The notes under the pieces: model-generated | Told to the model about the DNA's origin: nothing | What the model saw: only the letters and a program-made list of their open reading frames with translations | The model's database searches: none | Shown here: piece by piece, positions 12,142-24,000 of the stretch | How positions within the stretch are numbered: position 1 is the first letter of the stretch | Layout: the number at the start of each line of letters is the position of its first letter | Made by a program: the position numbers and the translations under genes | NCBI GenBank assembly: GCA_038503035.1 | Contig: JAVSML010024599.1 | Span: 784,055 to 848,054, forward strand | DNA from: Crocodylus rhombifer | Taxonomy: Eukaryota > Chordata > Crocodylia > Crocodylidae | Reading direction: 5' to 3' | DNA length: 64,000 nucleotides

Positions 12142-13475
12142 TCTCCTTTCTGTGCCCAGGAGGACTTCTGTGATGAACGCATCACCCACTTATTTTCATT
12201 CTGTATATGAACATTCCTTTACAGCTCAGCTGGGCATTTATCAAAGGTGGAAAGCCTAGGAGTAGAAGTAGATGTGCACTTAGTGCCACTTTAAGGCTTC
12301 CTCTGCCTCATTTCCAGGATTTGGCACTATGGATGGGGGAGCAAATAGGGTGTTCATAAAACCACAGACTTGGTGCAGACTCGTCCCAAGACAGCCAGCC
12401 ACAGAACTGAGGTCCAGCTTGCTGTGGTCCATAGGGGTGATGATGTTACTGGTATAAGGTTTTTTCAGACATGTCCATTTATTATGATGAACAGTCTTAA
12501 TTTCACTGTTCAGGAGTGGAGTGTCACAGGTTGTAGCAGCAGTGAGATGGCTACTTTTCATAGGGTTCATTTTATTTTATTACCATTTAGTAAAACCTCT
12601 TGGTTTTGCCACTTTGCAAACTAATCCTTATGGGAACAGCTCGAGGTGAACACAAGTTTATAGTTGCAGTCCTACTGTGTGTATTTGGGGAGCTGTGCCA
12701 GTTGGAGTTTTCCTGAAAATTGCCAGCGTGATAAAGCCAATAAGACAAATTGCTCTAAAGTTATGAATGTCTCTTGTGCACACAGAGTAAATAGCCCAAA
12801 ACATGGAAACACTCTCACCACACTAAGTAGACAGAAATAATAAAGGTAAAATTAGTATGCGTCTGTTATCTCAGCAACCAAATTAATTGCAAAGAACAGG
12901 CCTAAGATAATCACTTTCTATATTTGCATGTATTACAACTAAGTAGGGACAGAAAAAACTTCTTAATGGAACAATCAGACAGAACTTGTTTGCAACTGAG
13001 AATTATACAATGGCCTAAGAATAACTAAATCATCAAAAGGCATCCAAGCTAATCAGGTTGCCTGTTCACCACTAAGCAGTAGCCATTGCCCTTCAAGAAT
13101 CATTTAGTTTAAAGAGGTTTTCTGGAGATGCCTAATTTAAACACATTTTCCAAATAGGCTCCAGTAAAAATTGGTTTCTGGAATAAAGATCCCAAATTTT
13201 ATGTTTTTGCAATGTGGCATGTGTTGGCTTAGAAATGGTATTTAAAGGTATGATTTTTTGGGAATAGATAGGTATAGATATAGATATATGAATTAAAAGG
13301 GTTTAAGATGGGCAGCAGGGATTAACTGATTTCTAAGGAGCTTGGGTCTTGTATACAAAGTTTCACCCAGCCTTGGAAGCAGACAGGCTGTCTAACACAA
13401 CTAGGACACATAGCCTAGAAAACAGCCTGGGAATCAAGGAAGTATCTACAATACTGTCCCATAACATGAAATAAG

Positions 13476-13483
13476 TGACGTCA
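13476..13483. promoter_or_regulatory. full palindromic CRE word
   Basis: TGACGTCA, the CREB/ATF palindrome. A second copy is at 21,489-21,496. Both contain a CpG retained in CpG-poor surroundings. No nearby promoter is recognisable. Confidence 0.2.
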
Positions 13484-14099
13484 GCTACAAGGCCCCAGAG
13501 CACCAGGGGGGCTAAGTCCTGGTTTTGGGGGAACAGACCAAATTAGGAGAAGGCCCGGAAGACTATGTGGATGTGTGACCACAGAGAGACAACCAACCAG
13601 AGACAGCCATGGATGAAGAGTTGTTAGGAGTCATCAAGAGGGAAGGAGAATACAGAAGCAGAGACTTGAGAGTAGCTAGGGGTCCATCTTTGTCTTCCTT
13701 TCTGTCCCTCCCTGTCCCCCACTTGGGTTCCTCCTTATCCCTGAGAGGGGTCCCCATCCCTGTCTTGATTCCCATTTCTGGGACAGGTCCCTGAAGCCAC
13801 CATGGACTGAGGGCATACAACCAGCCCGTCACATGCATCCCACTGGAAGGGGTCTTTGGGCCTTGGCATCCCACCTCCAGACTGCTGGCATCTGACACCT
13901 AAGAGAACGAGTCTCAGAGTGAAGACTGCATCCTGACTTTGTCTGTGAAAACAGCCCTAGGATTTGGTAGATATATAGAATTGTTTGATTGTTTGTATTT
14001 ATGATGGTACCACTTATGTTGGAGCTCTAGCCCCTTCTGTTTGTGATTGTCCAGTCTTGGGCCCCCTGTGTTGTAGTCTGACTCTTGCCTGCCACGTCT

Positions 14100-15190
14100 T
14101 AATTATTTTCTGATGTTATTAGTCAGGAGTCGTTACTTATTTTCTACTGCAGTCAGACCCTGGCAATCTACGTGGGGATTTACTTGGGTCACGACCTCTC
14201 CTGTGGCTCATCTAGACACCACCCAAAATGTATGTCATCGATTGAATCACAATCTTATTTGGGTTAAATTATTTTCTTTATTTTTTCTGGGATTTATTTT
14301 TACATCTAGAACCAACCCACAATTAGACAGACTGGTTATTTAACCCCGGTCAGGTAAATCTTAATTTTAACTTTGAACATATTCAGCTGGTTCCACTCTC
14401 ATGTAATATATAGTTTAGGATAATTGTAACATAACAGTTCAAACTAAACAAGGATTTTATACTTTTTCCCCACCATTTTTGTCTTTATTGTATAGGTTGC
14501 TCTGTGTCTGGGTGAGATATTATCTCACCAGATCTCTCTGTGCACTCCTGCTTCTTTAAGGGTGATGGAGTAGCTATCACTCGGGCTCTTTCTCTCATTA
14601 AACTCTCTAGAGCCCAATTGGATCCACTAGATATCCAAACACAATAAAAGAAAACAAAAAACCCAGCTTTCACTATCACTTGAAAGGCAGCCGTTCTACT
14701 CTCTTCACCACTGTTTCAGCTGACATTTTTTCACTATTTGGAGTTTAAAAAAAATTTTTTTTTGAAGATGAACTCTCTTTGCCAGTGACTCCCGGCTTAA
14801 CAAGATTCGGTCAAGCTCTCTCCTCCAGTCAGAACCGGTCCTCAGGTTTCTCTCTTCCACAACAGCCTTCTCAGGATTTCCTCTGCTGAGATGACTCTCG
14901 CTCCAGACTCTTGTGGTGTGCCGTCCCTCCCCTCCTGGGGCTGCTCTATCTTCATGGAACAGCTACTCTGGAAGTGGCACTTTCCCTCCATCTTCTCTTC
15001 TCCCCACTGCACGGTCTTGCTCCCCGCGGTAAGTATCTGATTTATAGCCAGTTCCTCTTCACAGTATTGCTTCTTTTCAGTTATCACTGTTTATCAATAA
15101 ATTTGCCTATTATTGAATGGAAAGGTCGTGGTTGGTCTGACGGTGGGTCCCCCTACCCCAAACAAGGTATCTGGATCCTAAATCCAGAGC
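14100..15190. other. possible LTR-like region
   Basis: This stretch has a texture unlike its flanks: pyrimidine-rich runs, a perfect 9-bp hairpin at 14,511-14,529 (GGTGAGATA..TATCTCACC), an AATAAA at about 15,097, and a strong donor-like GGTAAGTAT near 15,028. These are traits seen in long terminal repeats. I cannot find paired TG...CA ends, a primer-binding site or a second copy, so the call is weak. Confidence 0.25.
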
Positions 15191-16740
15191 CAAAAGCATA
15201 TATTGGAACATGTTGAATCATCTACATGTGCAATATTAAGTAGAAAATCAGGGAAATATTTTCAGTACATTAACTGAAGAGAAAGTTGCCTTTTCTGACA
15301 GCAAAAAGATTTTCTTCATACATGGAAAGGAAATGATATGTATTTCAATTTTAATTTCAGCCATTTGCTTCCAAATACTCATCCTTACCAGACAAGTCAG
15401 AGAGACAGTATTGACTTCTTTCTGGGATTCAATCATAATTTTAAACAGTTGAAAGAATTATACTAGAATCTTTTCCCTCTATTGTAGTCATTAGGGCATA
15501 GTTCTTGGCTCAAGTTTAGTGAAAATTTCAGTTGTTATCATTGGCAGATGGATTTTCTTGACTGTTGACTGCATTTGAGGCCCAGTGCTTATAGTGCAAA
15601 GGTTGTGTGCAAATTTGTTATGCTTCCTGGTTAACTCAACAAAATAAATGAATCTGATGAAATTCTCATGAAGTGTTTATTTTTTAGGGTTTCTCTAATA
15701 TACAATAAATTGTAATTTATGAGGCGTAATTGAAGAAAATTCTAGAGGAAGTTGTGTATAAGATTAGGAGATTATTAAATCAACTTTATTGTGTTTTCAA
15801 ACTTAAAAATGCTTTACAGCTGTAATAAATTGTTTGAGAGTGCTATCAAGCCATAAATTTTAATAATTTAATAAGCATTCTGCTGTAAAGTTGGGCATGT
15901 GGCCAAAACCCAGAGCTGTTTGTGTATAGTGTATTGTAACAGTAATGCACTGTTTTTAGTTTACCTGGCTAATGCAAGAATGAACTGTTCTCATGTATAA
16001 TACGTGGTGATCTACCATTAATTTTAATGAACTGCAACTAGGAACTCATGGAAGTCAGAAAGGTATCTCAAGTCTCCCTCCTCCTTCCCCATCTTTGCAG
16101 GTGGTTAGATACTGCTAAGTGTAGAGGGGAGTGCTGCTTATAACCTCTCCCCAACATGCTGATTTTTTAGGCTATTTACCTAAAAAGAGACCCATAAGAT
16201 AGGAAGGAGGAAGGCCATTGTTTTCCTTCTCAACTTGTACAGAAGTGTACAAATGCATATTTTTCAAAGCTTAGGTAATGGATTTTGTGCCTCAGAAATG
16301 AAAGGAGGTAGAGAGAAGAGAAAGAGCAACTGTTCCAGATGTTTCCAATGTTTCCTTTGATATGTTCTGACTATCCTTTTGAGTGGTGCTTAGTTTTGTT
16401 CAAGTGTAGCATCATTTATGTTTTATTTTTTTACATGTACTCTGTTAGTGGACTATATCCAGCCATTACTGAGGAGTAGATTTGATGATTTAATATATCT
16501 TTTTATCACTAGCTACTAGCTATAATGTGCAGTGTTATATGCATATACTGTAATAAAATGGTATATATGAAGTTATATATTATTTTCACTGGTTATTTTT
16601 GTTTTAGTATGATGTTTAGATAAAATTAGAAATCTGCTGTCTGAAAAACGAAGTGAATAGTATTTTTAATTAAAACAATTTCCTTTGACTCCCTTATGCC
16701 AAAAAAGAAAATAAACACTGTTTGATGAGCTCTAGTCTGT
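15190..16740. other. AT-rich non-coding DNA, possible conserved element
   Basis: No gene or repeat is identified. The block at about 15,780-16,020 has TAAT-rich homeodomain-type words and no repeat signature, which is how many vertebrate conserved non-coding elements look. That is a guess from texture only. Confidence 0.3.
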
Positions 16741-16743
16741 TAG

Positions 16744-16798
16744 TCCAAATTCTACTCTTCGCAGTAGTTACTATGGATTTGCCCCAGTGTAACTGAGG
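16744..16798. repeat. fragment of palindromic 'CCAAATTCT...CCAGTGTAACTGAG' repeat
   Basis: CCAAATTCTACTCT is followed by AGTTACTATGGATTTGCCCC and AGTGTAACTGAGG. I recognise this as a known amniote short repeat, usually palindromic, related in style to the CTGATCC family elsewhere in the window. Confidence 0.45.
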
Positions 16799-17559
16799 CC
16801 AGGTACAGAAGTTACACTTATTGCATGGTAGGGGCATGGAAAGCACTCTACAGCCATAACTAAACAGAGTGTCAGGGCACATAAAAAATGGCAGATCTAT
16901 CTCTAAGATCATTCTGGATGGACATGGTATCAGACTTCACCACTGTAGGTTAGAGCACTGTAATGAACACCTGTACCAGATACCATTGTGACTCATGGTT
17001 GGTTGCATTTTGCTGGCATCCCATGTTAGACTGCAGCACCCCACTCACCTGCACATGTAGGGCAGTGGGGCCTAGGCTAGAGCTTGTCTTCTTTGCCCAA
17101 GTGCTGGGCCAGCCCCACCCCTGGACTATCACTGACCCATGATGGAAAAGCCCTTGTCGCTAACCCCTCCCCTCACTTGTTCCCTCCAGCCAGGTATGAG
17201 CTACTCGTATTAGTGCTGGACATTTGTAAAGACTGTAGTTTTCAATGAAATACTGTGCTGTTTGTTGGACACCACATTCACACCAGGGGGCTGTCCATGA
17301 TGTTTGCCTTGTGAAGTGTTGCTTTGAAGCATCCATATCCAGATCTGTTCAGCTTGACACATGCTTCTCTGTCGAGGTTGTGCCCAGTGGGGGACTCACT
17401 TGGTGTTGGTATAAAATGTTGTAGGAATAGATTTCAGACCAGATAAGTCAGAATGATCTTTTTATTTCCATTATCCTACCCCTTATCTAAATTTAGTGCA
17501 ACACACAGGGCTACATTACCCAAACTGCCAGGTTCTCCATAGGCCCAGAAACCTGGCAG

Positions 17560-18030
17560 CAGGGGAGCATTTAGGGTCTGCCTTCTTCATCATACTTGGT
17601 CTAATGTCCTGTGCAGGCAGTACATCTGTGTGTAAGTTGTGCAGCCTATTATGAGTCTCTGTGCACTGTTAAGTACATACAGGAGCACAGTATTCTGCTG
17701 GAGCATATACCATTGCAAGTGTGGTGGTTCTGAGCACTTTGAAGTTGGCACCCCATGTTGTGCTGGCTAAATGTCTTAATACAGCTAGCTGTGTAGAGAC
17801 TTTACAGCTGACCTTCTGAACGTGATGTTTATAGGTGAGGGAATGGTCTAATGTGACTCCTTGGTAGCTTGCGGTATATACATGGGGAAGGATGTGGCTG
17901 TCTACTCTGATATTCAGTGTCCTTTTGGCTTGATGGCTGTCCACATGAAAGACTGATGATACTGATTTATTGATGCTCCCCACTGACCCACTGCCTTTCA
18001 AACACCTCCCCCCCACCAATCCTCACACCA
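17560..18030 (-). pseudogene. reverse-transcriptase fragment of a jockey-like LINE
   Basis: A minus-strand frame (18,019 to 17,669, 116 codons) contains VFHVDSHQAKRTLNIRV, then YQGVTLDHSLTYKHH, LRHLASTTWGANFKVLRTTT and LAMVYAPAEYCAPVC. These match, in order, the thumb region of non-LTR reverse transcriptases of jockey/CR1-superfamily type ('YLGVTLDRSLTY..H', 'WGA....LR..ALALVYS.AEY.APVW'). After the stop, a shifted frame still reads QRLIIGCTTYTQ, the next conserved block, so the copy is frameshifted. The catalytic YADD box lies upstream of this segment and is not visible. It differs from the CR1 copies in this window and from the LINE at 9.6-11 kb. Confidence 0.7.
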
Positions 18031-18699
18031 CTAGCCTAGAGCAAAACTGAGGTGCCAATTTCAGTACTCTTTTTGGGGACTTATCAGATGGCATTACATT
18101 GAATGAGACCATAAATCTGGTTAATTGACAACAGGTCACCCCATTCCTCAGGGTTGTGTAGCTGTCCTGAGAGAGGATAGAGCCACTTAATGCAAACCTC
18201 ATTAAGCAAATCACTTAATGCAAACCAGAACTGAAACAAACACCGAAAGGGACTGAAAACATTTTCCAAGCCCCACAGCTGAGGTATAATCAACAGCTGC
18301 AACAATGGGAATGGGAAAAATTTCCCTTAGCAAAACCCTGCACTCCCTCTCTATTGTCCCAAAGAACCAAATATGGATCATCCCTCCAGGCCTGGATGTT
18401 TGGGTTCCCAGCCATCCCAGCTCCCACAGGGAGATGTAACCCAGGTATCTTGGTTTCTTGGCTAGGGGAAAGGATCTGGACAGGAGACTCACCAGAGGTC
18501 TTGAGGAATCTCCCTCGTCTGCAGACTCTGCATTTGTGTGTGGGAGGCCTGTTGTAAAACCCAATATGCTGGATATGGGATGGTCGATCGGACACCTGGA
18601 GAGCACTGGAGACATATTTGTAGAGAGTACTGATGAAATGAGGACCAAATGGGACCCTCAGTGTCCAGGGTGGGAATGAACAGATTAGCACCTGCTTGC

Positions 18700-20150
18700 A
18701 CGCACACTGCCTCACCATTTGAATAAGCCATCCAGGCCCAGGAATGTGCTACAAAGGTCCAAGAATGAGGTCTACAGATGGCCAGCTGCTTTCTGAGGGA
18801 GGCCACCTAAGTTGCTGCAGAGCAGACAGCAGAGCCGAGCCGAGCAGACTGCAGGGCCCCACCCCCATCCCGCACGCCCTGGATGTGAAGAAGCCACCAC
18901 TGCCATCGGTGGTGGTGCTGGCAGTGGGGGGGAGGGGGAGGCTATGAGCGGCCAGACATGAAGCCGCTGGTGGTGCAGAGTCGTTATGGTCACTCTGCCC
19001 GGCTCTGCAGGGCCCCTCAAAGTGCAGGGCCTGGGGTGGTTGCCCCGATTTGTCCTCCCCACCCCGAGGGACAGCCTTGGTGGAGAGAGTTGTGGCACCA
19101 AGATAAAGAGTTTATGTACAGGGTCAAAGACTGCTTGAAATCCAGATATGACACTCCTGAGTGGCATCAGCACCACCTGATATGGAGACACTGTAGCCCT
19201 CTCAGGTAGGAGTGGTGAGACAGGCTGTTGCACAGTTCCCCATGACATGACAAGCCTGAGTCCAGGGACTCTCCTTTGGGGCAACAGGAGCAGGAGTCCC
19301 ATGGAGGCCTGCCCTTGGTGGCGGCCATGGAGGTATGCTCCACACTGTGCATTGATTGGGACATGCTGGTGGGGAAGGAGTCCTAGAACAGGAGATGTGG
19401 CACATGGGAGATGCTGACCCATGGTCCAAAGAGCCAGGAAGGGGTCTGGTGGGGCCTACTGAAGGGAGCAGCAGTGGGAGAGCAAGGGACCAGGGTGTCT
19501 GAGACCCAACGTCAGGGCTGGCAATGATTCCGCTTGCCTTCCCAGACCAATGTACTACCCCTGGCTTCTGGCAGTTGCCAGCATAGGTGCCGAGCCTCGA
19601 AGAGTTTCCAGGCCAGTCCCGGAAGAGCATGGGAGCACTCAGAATGGGGGCAGGGTCCACCAGCCTGCCAGGCCAGGCCACTCCAGGCCTGGCTTCCACT
19701 TCAGGGAAACAGCGCAGCCTCTGCAAGGATAAGCAGCTCCTTGGGCTCAGGTCCAAGTTCCAGAACAGGCAAAGAAAACAATTTTCTTTATTATGTACAA
19801 AAAATGTTTGGCAGCTGCAACATTTAATTAAACTGAGGGGCATCAGTTTTGTGCATGGCATTCTCCCTGCCACTCAAAGGTTTTGTGCTTGTTAAGTTAT
19901 GCCCCCATGACTTCCCACGCCCTTTCCCCTCCCCCTCAATGGCATAGGCACCTGGTGCAGCTAAGGTCTTTCCCCACTCTCTTAGTGCTAACTGCGATCC
20001 ATGGCCCAATGCCAGGGAGGTTGCACTTGAAGCTCTCTAGCCCCACTCATTCAGGGAGGGCTCCTGGTACACACATGTGAGGAGCTACTCTCCCAGGGCT
20101 TCCTGGATCCAGGCAGCCTGCCTCTGTGAGGGACCAGAGCCACCTAACAT
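18700..20150. other. GC-rich block without a supported gene
   Basis: Overlapping frames up to 223 codons occur on both strands, but they are proline/serine-rich low-complexity readings expected from GC-rich DNA, and none has a recognisable domain. The phrase GGGCCCCTCAAAGTGCAGGG near 19,008 resembles interior sequence of reptilian hAT-type MITEs, so part of this block may be transposon-derived. A CpG island is possible but I see no promoter elements. Confidence 0.35.
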
Positions 20151-20168
20151 CAGCTGGGGGAGGAATAC

Positions 20169-20512
20169 AGGCATCTGAGATATGGACAAACACACATACA
20201 CGCGCACACACACACACACACATCCCCTACATCCAGGACACACATACAAACACAGAGCACAAATCTGGGGAGGGGCAGGGAGGCAGGCAGGCAGGTAGAC
20301 ACCCCCCCCTCGTGGCATCTAGGATGCAAACCCATCCATCCACACAGAACTGAGGAGTCCACCCATACACACTCGCGCACACTCACACATACACACACAC
20401 ACACAACCCAGAAGTCCGGGACAGACAGACAGATATGCAGACACACACGTGAACACACGCACATAAAATTCAGGCATCTGGGATGTGCGTGCGCACACAC
20501 ACACACACACGA
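20169..20512. repeat. complex CA-rich microsatellite array
   Basis: Several (CA)n tracts are separated by related insertions: CAGGCATCTGAGATATGGAC (20,169), CATCCAGGACACACATAC (about 20,230), CCAGAAGTCCGGGACAGACA (about 20,407) and CAGGCATCTGGGATGTGCG (20,471). The spacers look like diverged copies of one unit, so the array probably grew by duplication of a unit made of a spacer plus a CA tract. On the minus strand this gives long Cys-Val frames that are not genes. Alternating purine-pyrimidine tracts of this kind can adopt Z-DNA. Confidence 0.8.
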
Positions 20513-21239
20513 TGTGCAGGACAGCCAGCTGGTAGCTCATAGCCATGAGGGCACATGTTATGATGAACCACTGCCACATCAGGTCCAGGTGAGTGGTTGT
20601 GATATCCTGTAGTCTCCAGCAAGACTCATGTAGGACAACCAGCAGGACCTGCCACAGCTCCTGGGTCTCCCTGTTTTCTTGGGTGCACAGGCCGGGAAAC
20701 AAAGGCACATGTAAGTAACAATGGCATGGGGGTTGGGGGTGTGGTGGTCCATGCCCAGCAGCCAATTGGGGTGGCTTGGCTGTTCAGCATTGTTCAGGAG
20801 TCTTTGGCAGTCTGCAGAGCCCATGGGGCAACTGGGAGGCATGTGAAGGCCACTCCCTCCACCTGCTGGGCTCATCCCATGCAGGCAGCCTCTGAGCCCC
20901 AAGTGCATTCTGGGTTTGCTCCCAATCTAACCTTGGGTGCTTAGAGTAAAACTTGAAAGTTAGAGCGTTTCTGCCTTGGGCTTCTTGAATGCCCAAATTT
21001 ATCCCAAGAGAAGAATTTTGAGCTACAGTTTTCAGGCTACCCATATTGTTTGTTTCTGGTGGAAGCATAATTTCAGAATCATTTTGAAAAGATGAGCAGG
21101 ATGGTTTTAAGAAAGAAAGAACTGGTTTCCATTTGATTGTGCTGATTTCTGATGAAGGGTGCCCTCATTTACTAATGGGATTGAAAAAAATGTATCAGTT
21201 GATTGTTGCCACCTCAAAAGTAATTTCATTTTGAGACAT

Positions 21240-21285
21240 ATACGCACACACATGTGCACACACACAGGCACACATGCACATATTT
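21240..21285. repeat. short imperfect (CA)n tract
   Basis: ACGCACACACATGTGCACAC continues through CACAGGCACACATGCACAT. A simple repeat. Confidence 0.7.
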
Positions 21286-21488
21286 GCTTCAACTACATTT
21301 TGACTTAATGAAGAGCTTAAAAAAATCAGCTTTCATAGCTCCTGTGTAGTCAGATAAATTAGTTAATGCACAAACTGTGCTCTTATGTATTATGCAAAAG
21401 ATTAGTTTTAACATTTGCATAACGTGCTACAAATGACCTACTGTTTCAAGCAATAGAAGCTCAGTTAAATGTGGGTTGAAAGCTGAAG

Positions 21489-21496
21489 TGACGTCA
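21489..21496. promoter_or_regulatory. full palindromic CRE word
   Basis: TGACGTCA directly followed by AATAAAG. Second copy of the same word in the window; functional status unknown. Confidence 0.2.
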
Positions 21497-21684
21497 ATAA
21501 AGTAATTACTCTTAGCATGGCATATCTCATTCATTGTCAGGAGTTCAAGACCCCCTGTCTGCTCTGCAGCATTGATAGTACAGCTGAAAGACATTGAAGG
21601 TGGGTCAAAAGAAAAAGAAACAGCACAAATAAGAGAAGAGAATCTGCAATGTAATTGGTTTAGCTGGGAGTCCTAGTTCCATAA

Positions 21685-21747
21685 AGGCCTGATCCAGAAC
21701 CTATTGAATTCAAGACAGTCTTTCCATTTATTTCATTAAACATTGGC
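21685..21747. repeat. short palindromic interspersed repeat
   Basis: AGGCCTGATCCAGAACCTATTGAATTCAAGACAGTCTTTCCATT leads into a second half ending CATTGG. It has the same architecture as 11,436-11,506: two imperfectly inverted halves around an AGTCTTTCCAT-type centre. Confidence 0.55.
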
Positions 21748-22288
21748 CGGCCTCCCAAAATATAACACCAGAAGCATTATGAGTTTTCAAATCTTACACA
21801 TATGCACTGGATGTGTTTCATTCAGAACTGGGAATCCTTAATACTGAATCTTAGGTCAGTATAATTTTAGGGGACATGATGTCCTTCCCCCACATAAACA
21901 GTTATGTGGCAGGGGTTTGGGGGTTTTTTTGGTGGGATGGGAGAGGGGGAACAGCAGCCTGAAATATATAAAACTGTGATTTCAAAGTTGAACTGCTTAA
22001 GATTTGAGGAGTTTGGGTTTGAATGCCAGACTGGGCATTCAAGGAACCTGGATTTGAATGTCGGTCTATGAAATTATGCTTTCGGGGTATATATATTGAA
22101 CAGATCCCTAGTGTTTGTTCTAAGCTGAGGTCAGCTAAATGTCTTGAAAACTATATTGTCACAATATTTTGGCTGAGGACAACAAACAGCTCACAAGAAG
22201 TACTGATCTTATGACATTTCCCCTATTCAGTATGTCATGCCTAGATCAATACTGCCCAGGAATTGTGAGCCTTTAGCTCTTATTTCTT

Positions 22289-22700
22289 TTTATTAAAGAT
22301 GGGTGTAACAGGGGGGCTGCCTACAGCTCCAGTTCCAAAGGGGAGAAAACCAAGAATAAAAAGAAAAATACTTACCAGGATGCTGACTTGGTCAGCTGTG
22401 CTCCTCCCGTGTAGCAAAGGAGATGCTGCTGGGAAAGTGAATGTGTTTTCCTGGCCCACCAGGAGGTTCATCCTGGGAGCCGATGTGGATTGGCTGGATG
22501 CCCAGAAGGATGGGTAGACTGGCATGGACACGCTTCCTCCAGAGAGGGGGAGAAGGACTCAGAGTCACACAGGACTGAAGCAAGATCCATGTGGAGGCAT
22601 GGAGTGGAGCTGAGGGGTCAAAAAGCCTGCACGCAGAGGCACCTTACAGCTGGGAAAGGATCATTTGGTGAGTCTTTGTGAAGACTGGCTGGCAGGGGCT
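22289..22700. other. GC-richer block with minus-strand donor-like site
   Basis: Local composition is higher in G and C than the flanks. On the minus strand at about 22,370 the sequence reads CATCCTG followed by GTAAGTATTTTTC, a textbook splice-donor match, after an open frame of about 50 codons. No acceptor or protein family is visible, so an exon is not claimed. Confidence 0.25.
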
Positions 22701-23684
22701 GAGCCACAAGGGGTGCTTATATCAGAAAGAAGAGGGAAGTGGGTCTGAGTTGGGAATAATAGGAAAGGGGAACAATTTAAGCCAGAACTTGCCCTGTGGC
22801 AAAGGCCAGAACATGTATATTCCAGTTGCATAACATCTGATTATTGATCTCTCTCATTTCCTTACCAACAAAGCGTGGTAGGTGAGTGATGAGGAGGACC
22901 AGAACCAGACTGGAAGAGAAGGGTGCCTGACTGGGATGCCCCTTCACAATGGACTCTCTCATAAAGTCGTTAACAAAACATGTCTTTCTACTTTAGAAGC
23001 AGAAATAGTTCAAAATCCAAAGGAAGAAGATGGCAGAGGCCACCTCAAATTATAATTTATTCAATGGTTGAAGAACATCAAGCCAGTTTGTTAGTTTATT
23101 CCTCTTTTCTGTTAGCATATCAATGGACAAAGATGGAACCTTAATTATGGTGTTGCCAGTTCTTGTGATTTTGTCATGTCTTGTAATTTGATGTTTCATC
23201 TGAAGCCTGTGATTATGTGAAAAGCTCAGCTATTGCTTGTCGTAAACAAAGTAAGTTTTAGCTCTTCTGACTGCACAGAAAAGTTTGAAAACATGACTTT
23301 AATGTACCCTAAAAAGTTTGAATCCCAAAGCAAAGAAAATTAACCCAACTAGCTTGTGATTTTTCAGCCAGTCTTCTCTGAGGCGCCAGCCTCTTTGTAG
23401 AGGACTGGTAAACTCCTACACGCATCAGCAGACAGCTCTTTGTGACAATTTTTCTTCATTCTTCATTGCAGTTGTCCAATGTATCTTGTCCAGGTCCTGC
23501 TCATCTGAGTCTTCAGACTGGTGAATTTCTGGCTGTAGAGCATGACTGCAGACTCTGCTGGGCAGGTCCCATTTTGCTTGCACCTGACAGTATAATGATA
23601 TACACAAGGCCTGAAAAGCCCCATGCTATTCCTGTCCTAAGCATGTAGAGCCACCATGGAGCCATGTGTAGCCACAGGTTTCTT

Positions 23685-24000
23685 TAGACTTATAGGCACA
23701 TAGGAGTAGAAGGGACTTCCTCTGCTAATAAGTTCAGTCCCCAGCAATCACAGGCAAGCACATCATATAATCTTTTTAATAAACTATTTAAATTCTATCT
23801 TAAAAGCTTTTTGTCCTCTCAATGCTGATAGTTAATGCTTTAATCTGTCTCTGTTCAGTACATAGATTAGACTGAGTGCCAGATATGTATTGCCCACCCT
23901 AATTTTTCAGCTTCAACGGCTCTTTATACAGCACAGGTCAATATGTGATTTCTGTTTAAATAAAAATCTATTGTCTAACATCAGAAGCATGAGCAAGGTG
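23685..24000 (-). mobile_element. CR1 LINE 3' fragment
   Basis: Reading plus-strand, the block starts ATAGGCACATAGGAGTAGAA followed by GGGACTTCCTCTGCTAATAA and TCAGTCCCC. This is the reverse complement of the CR1 3' end, with the terminal ATAG-type repeats at 23,685. Sequence inward (AATAAACTATTTAAATTCTATCTTAAAAGC) fits the CR1 3' untranslated region. The 5' side fades out near 24 kb. No coding part is retained. Confidence 0.6.

Larger units (their letters stand above)
11507..14100. other. non-coding DNA, mostly unassigned
   Basis: No gene is supported. The stretch 12,085-12,300 (a word pattern like 'CCACAGAATTCCCACTTGGGTGCTGCAG') feels like an interspersed crocodilian repeat, but I cannot name it. 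A full CRE word (TGACGTCA) sits at 13,476-13,483. The overlapping frames at 13,563-13,898 on both strands are GC-richer shadows without motifs. Confidence 0.35.

Noticed and set aside
18211..18718. Overlapping 145- and 142-codon minus-strand frames upstream of the RT fragment
   Set aside because: I looked for the missing upstream RT blocks here and found none. The frames do not share LINE motifs.
18772..19873. Long minus-strand open frames (216 and 223 codons)
   Set aside because: They lie in GC-rich DNA, overlap frames on the other strand, are Pro/Ser-rich and show no domain, signal peptide or family motif. Chance openness explains them.
20150..20765. Cys-Val-rich minus-strand frames
   Set aside because: They are translations of the CA array.
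22370..22520. Possible U1 snRNA gene, because of ATACTTACC
   Set aside because: Only the first nine bases match U1. The loops and Sm site are absent. The word is simply the complement of a donor-like site.
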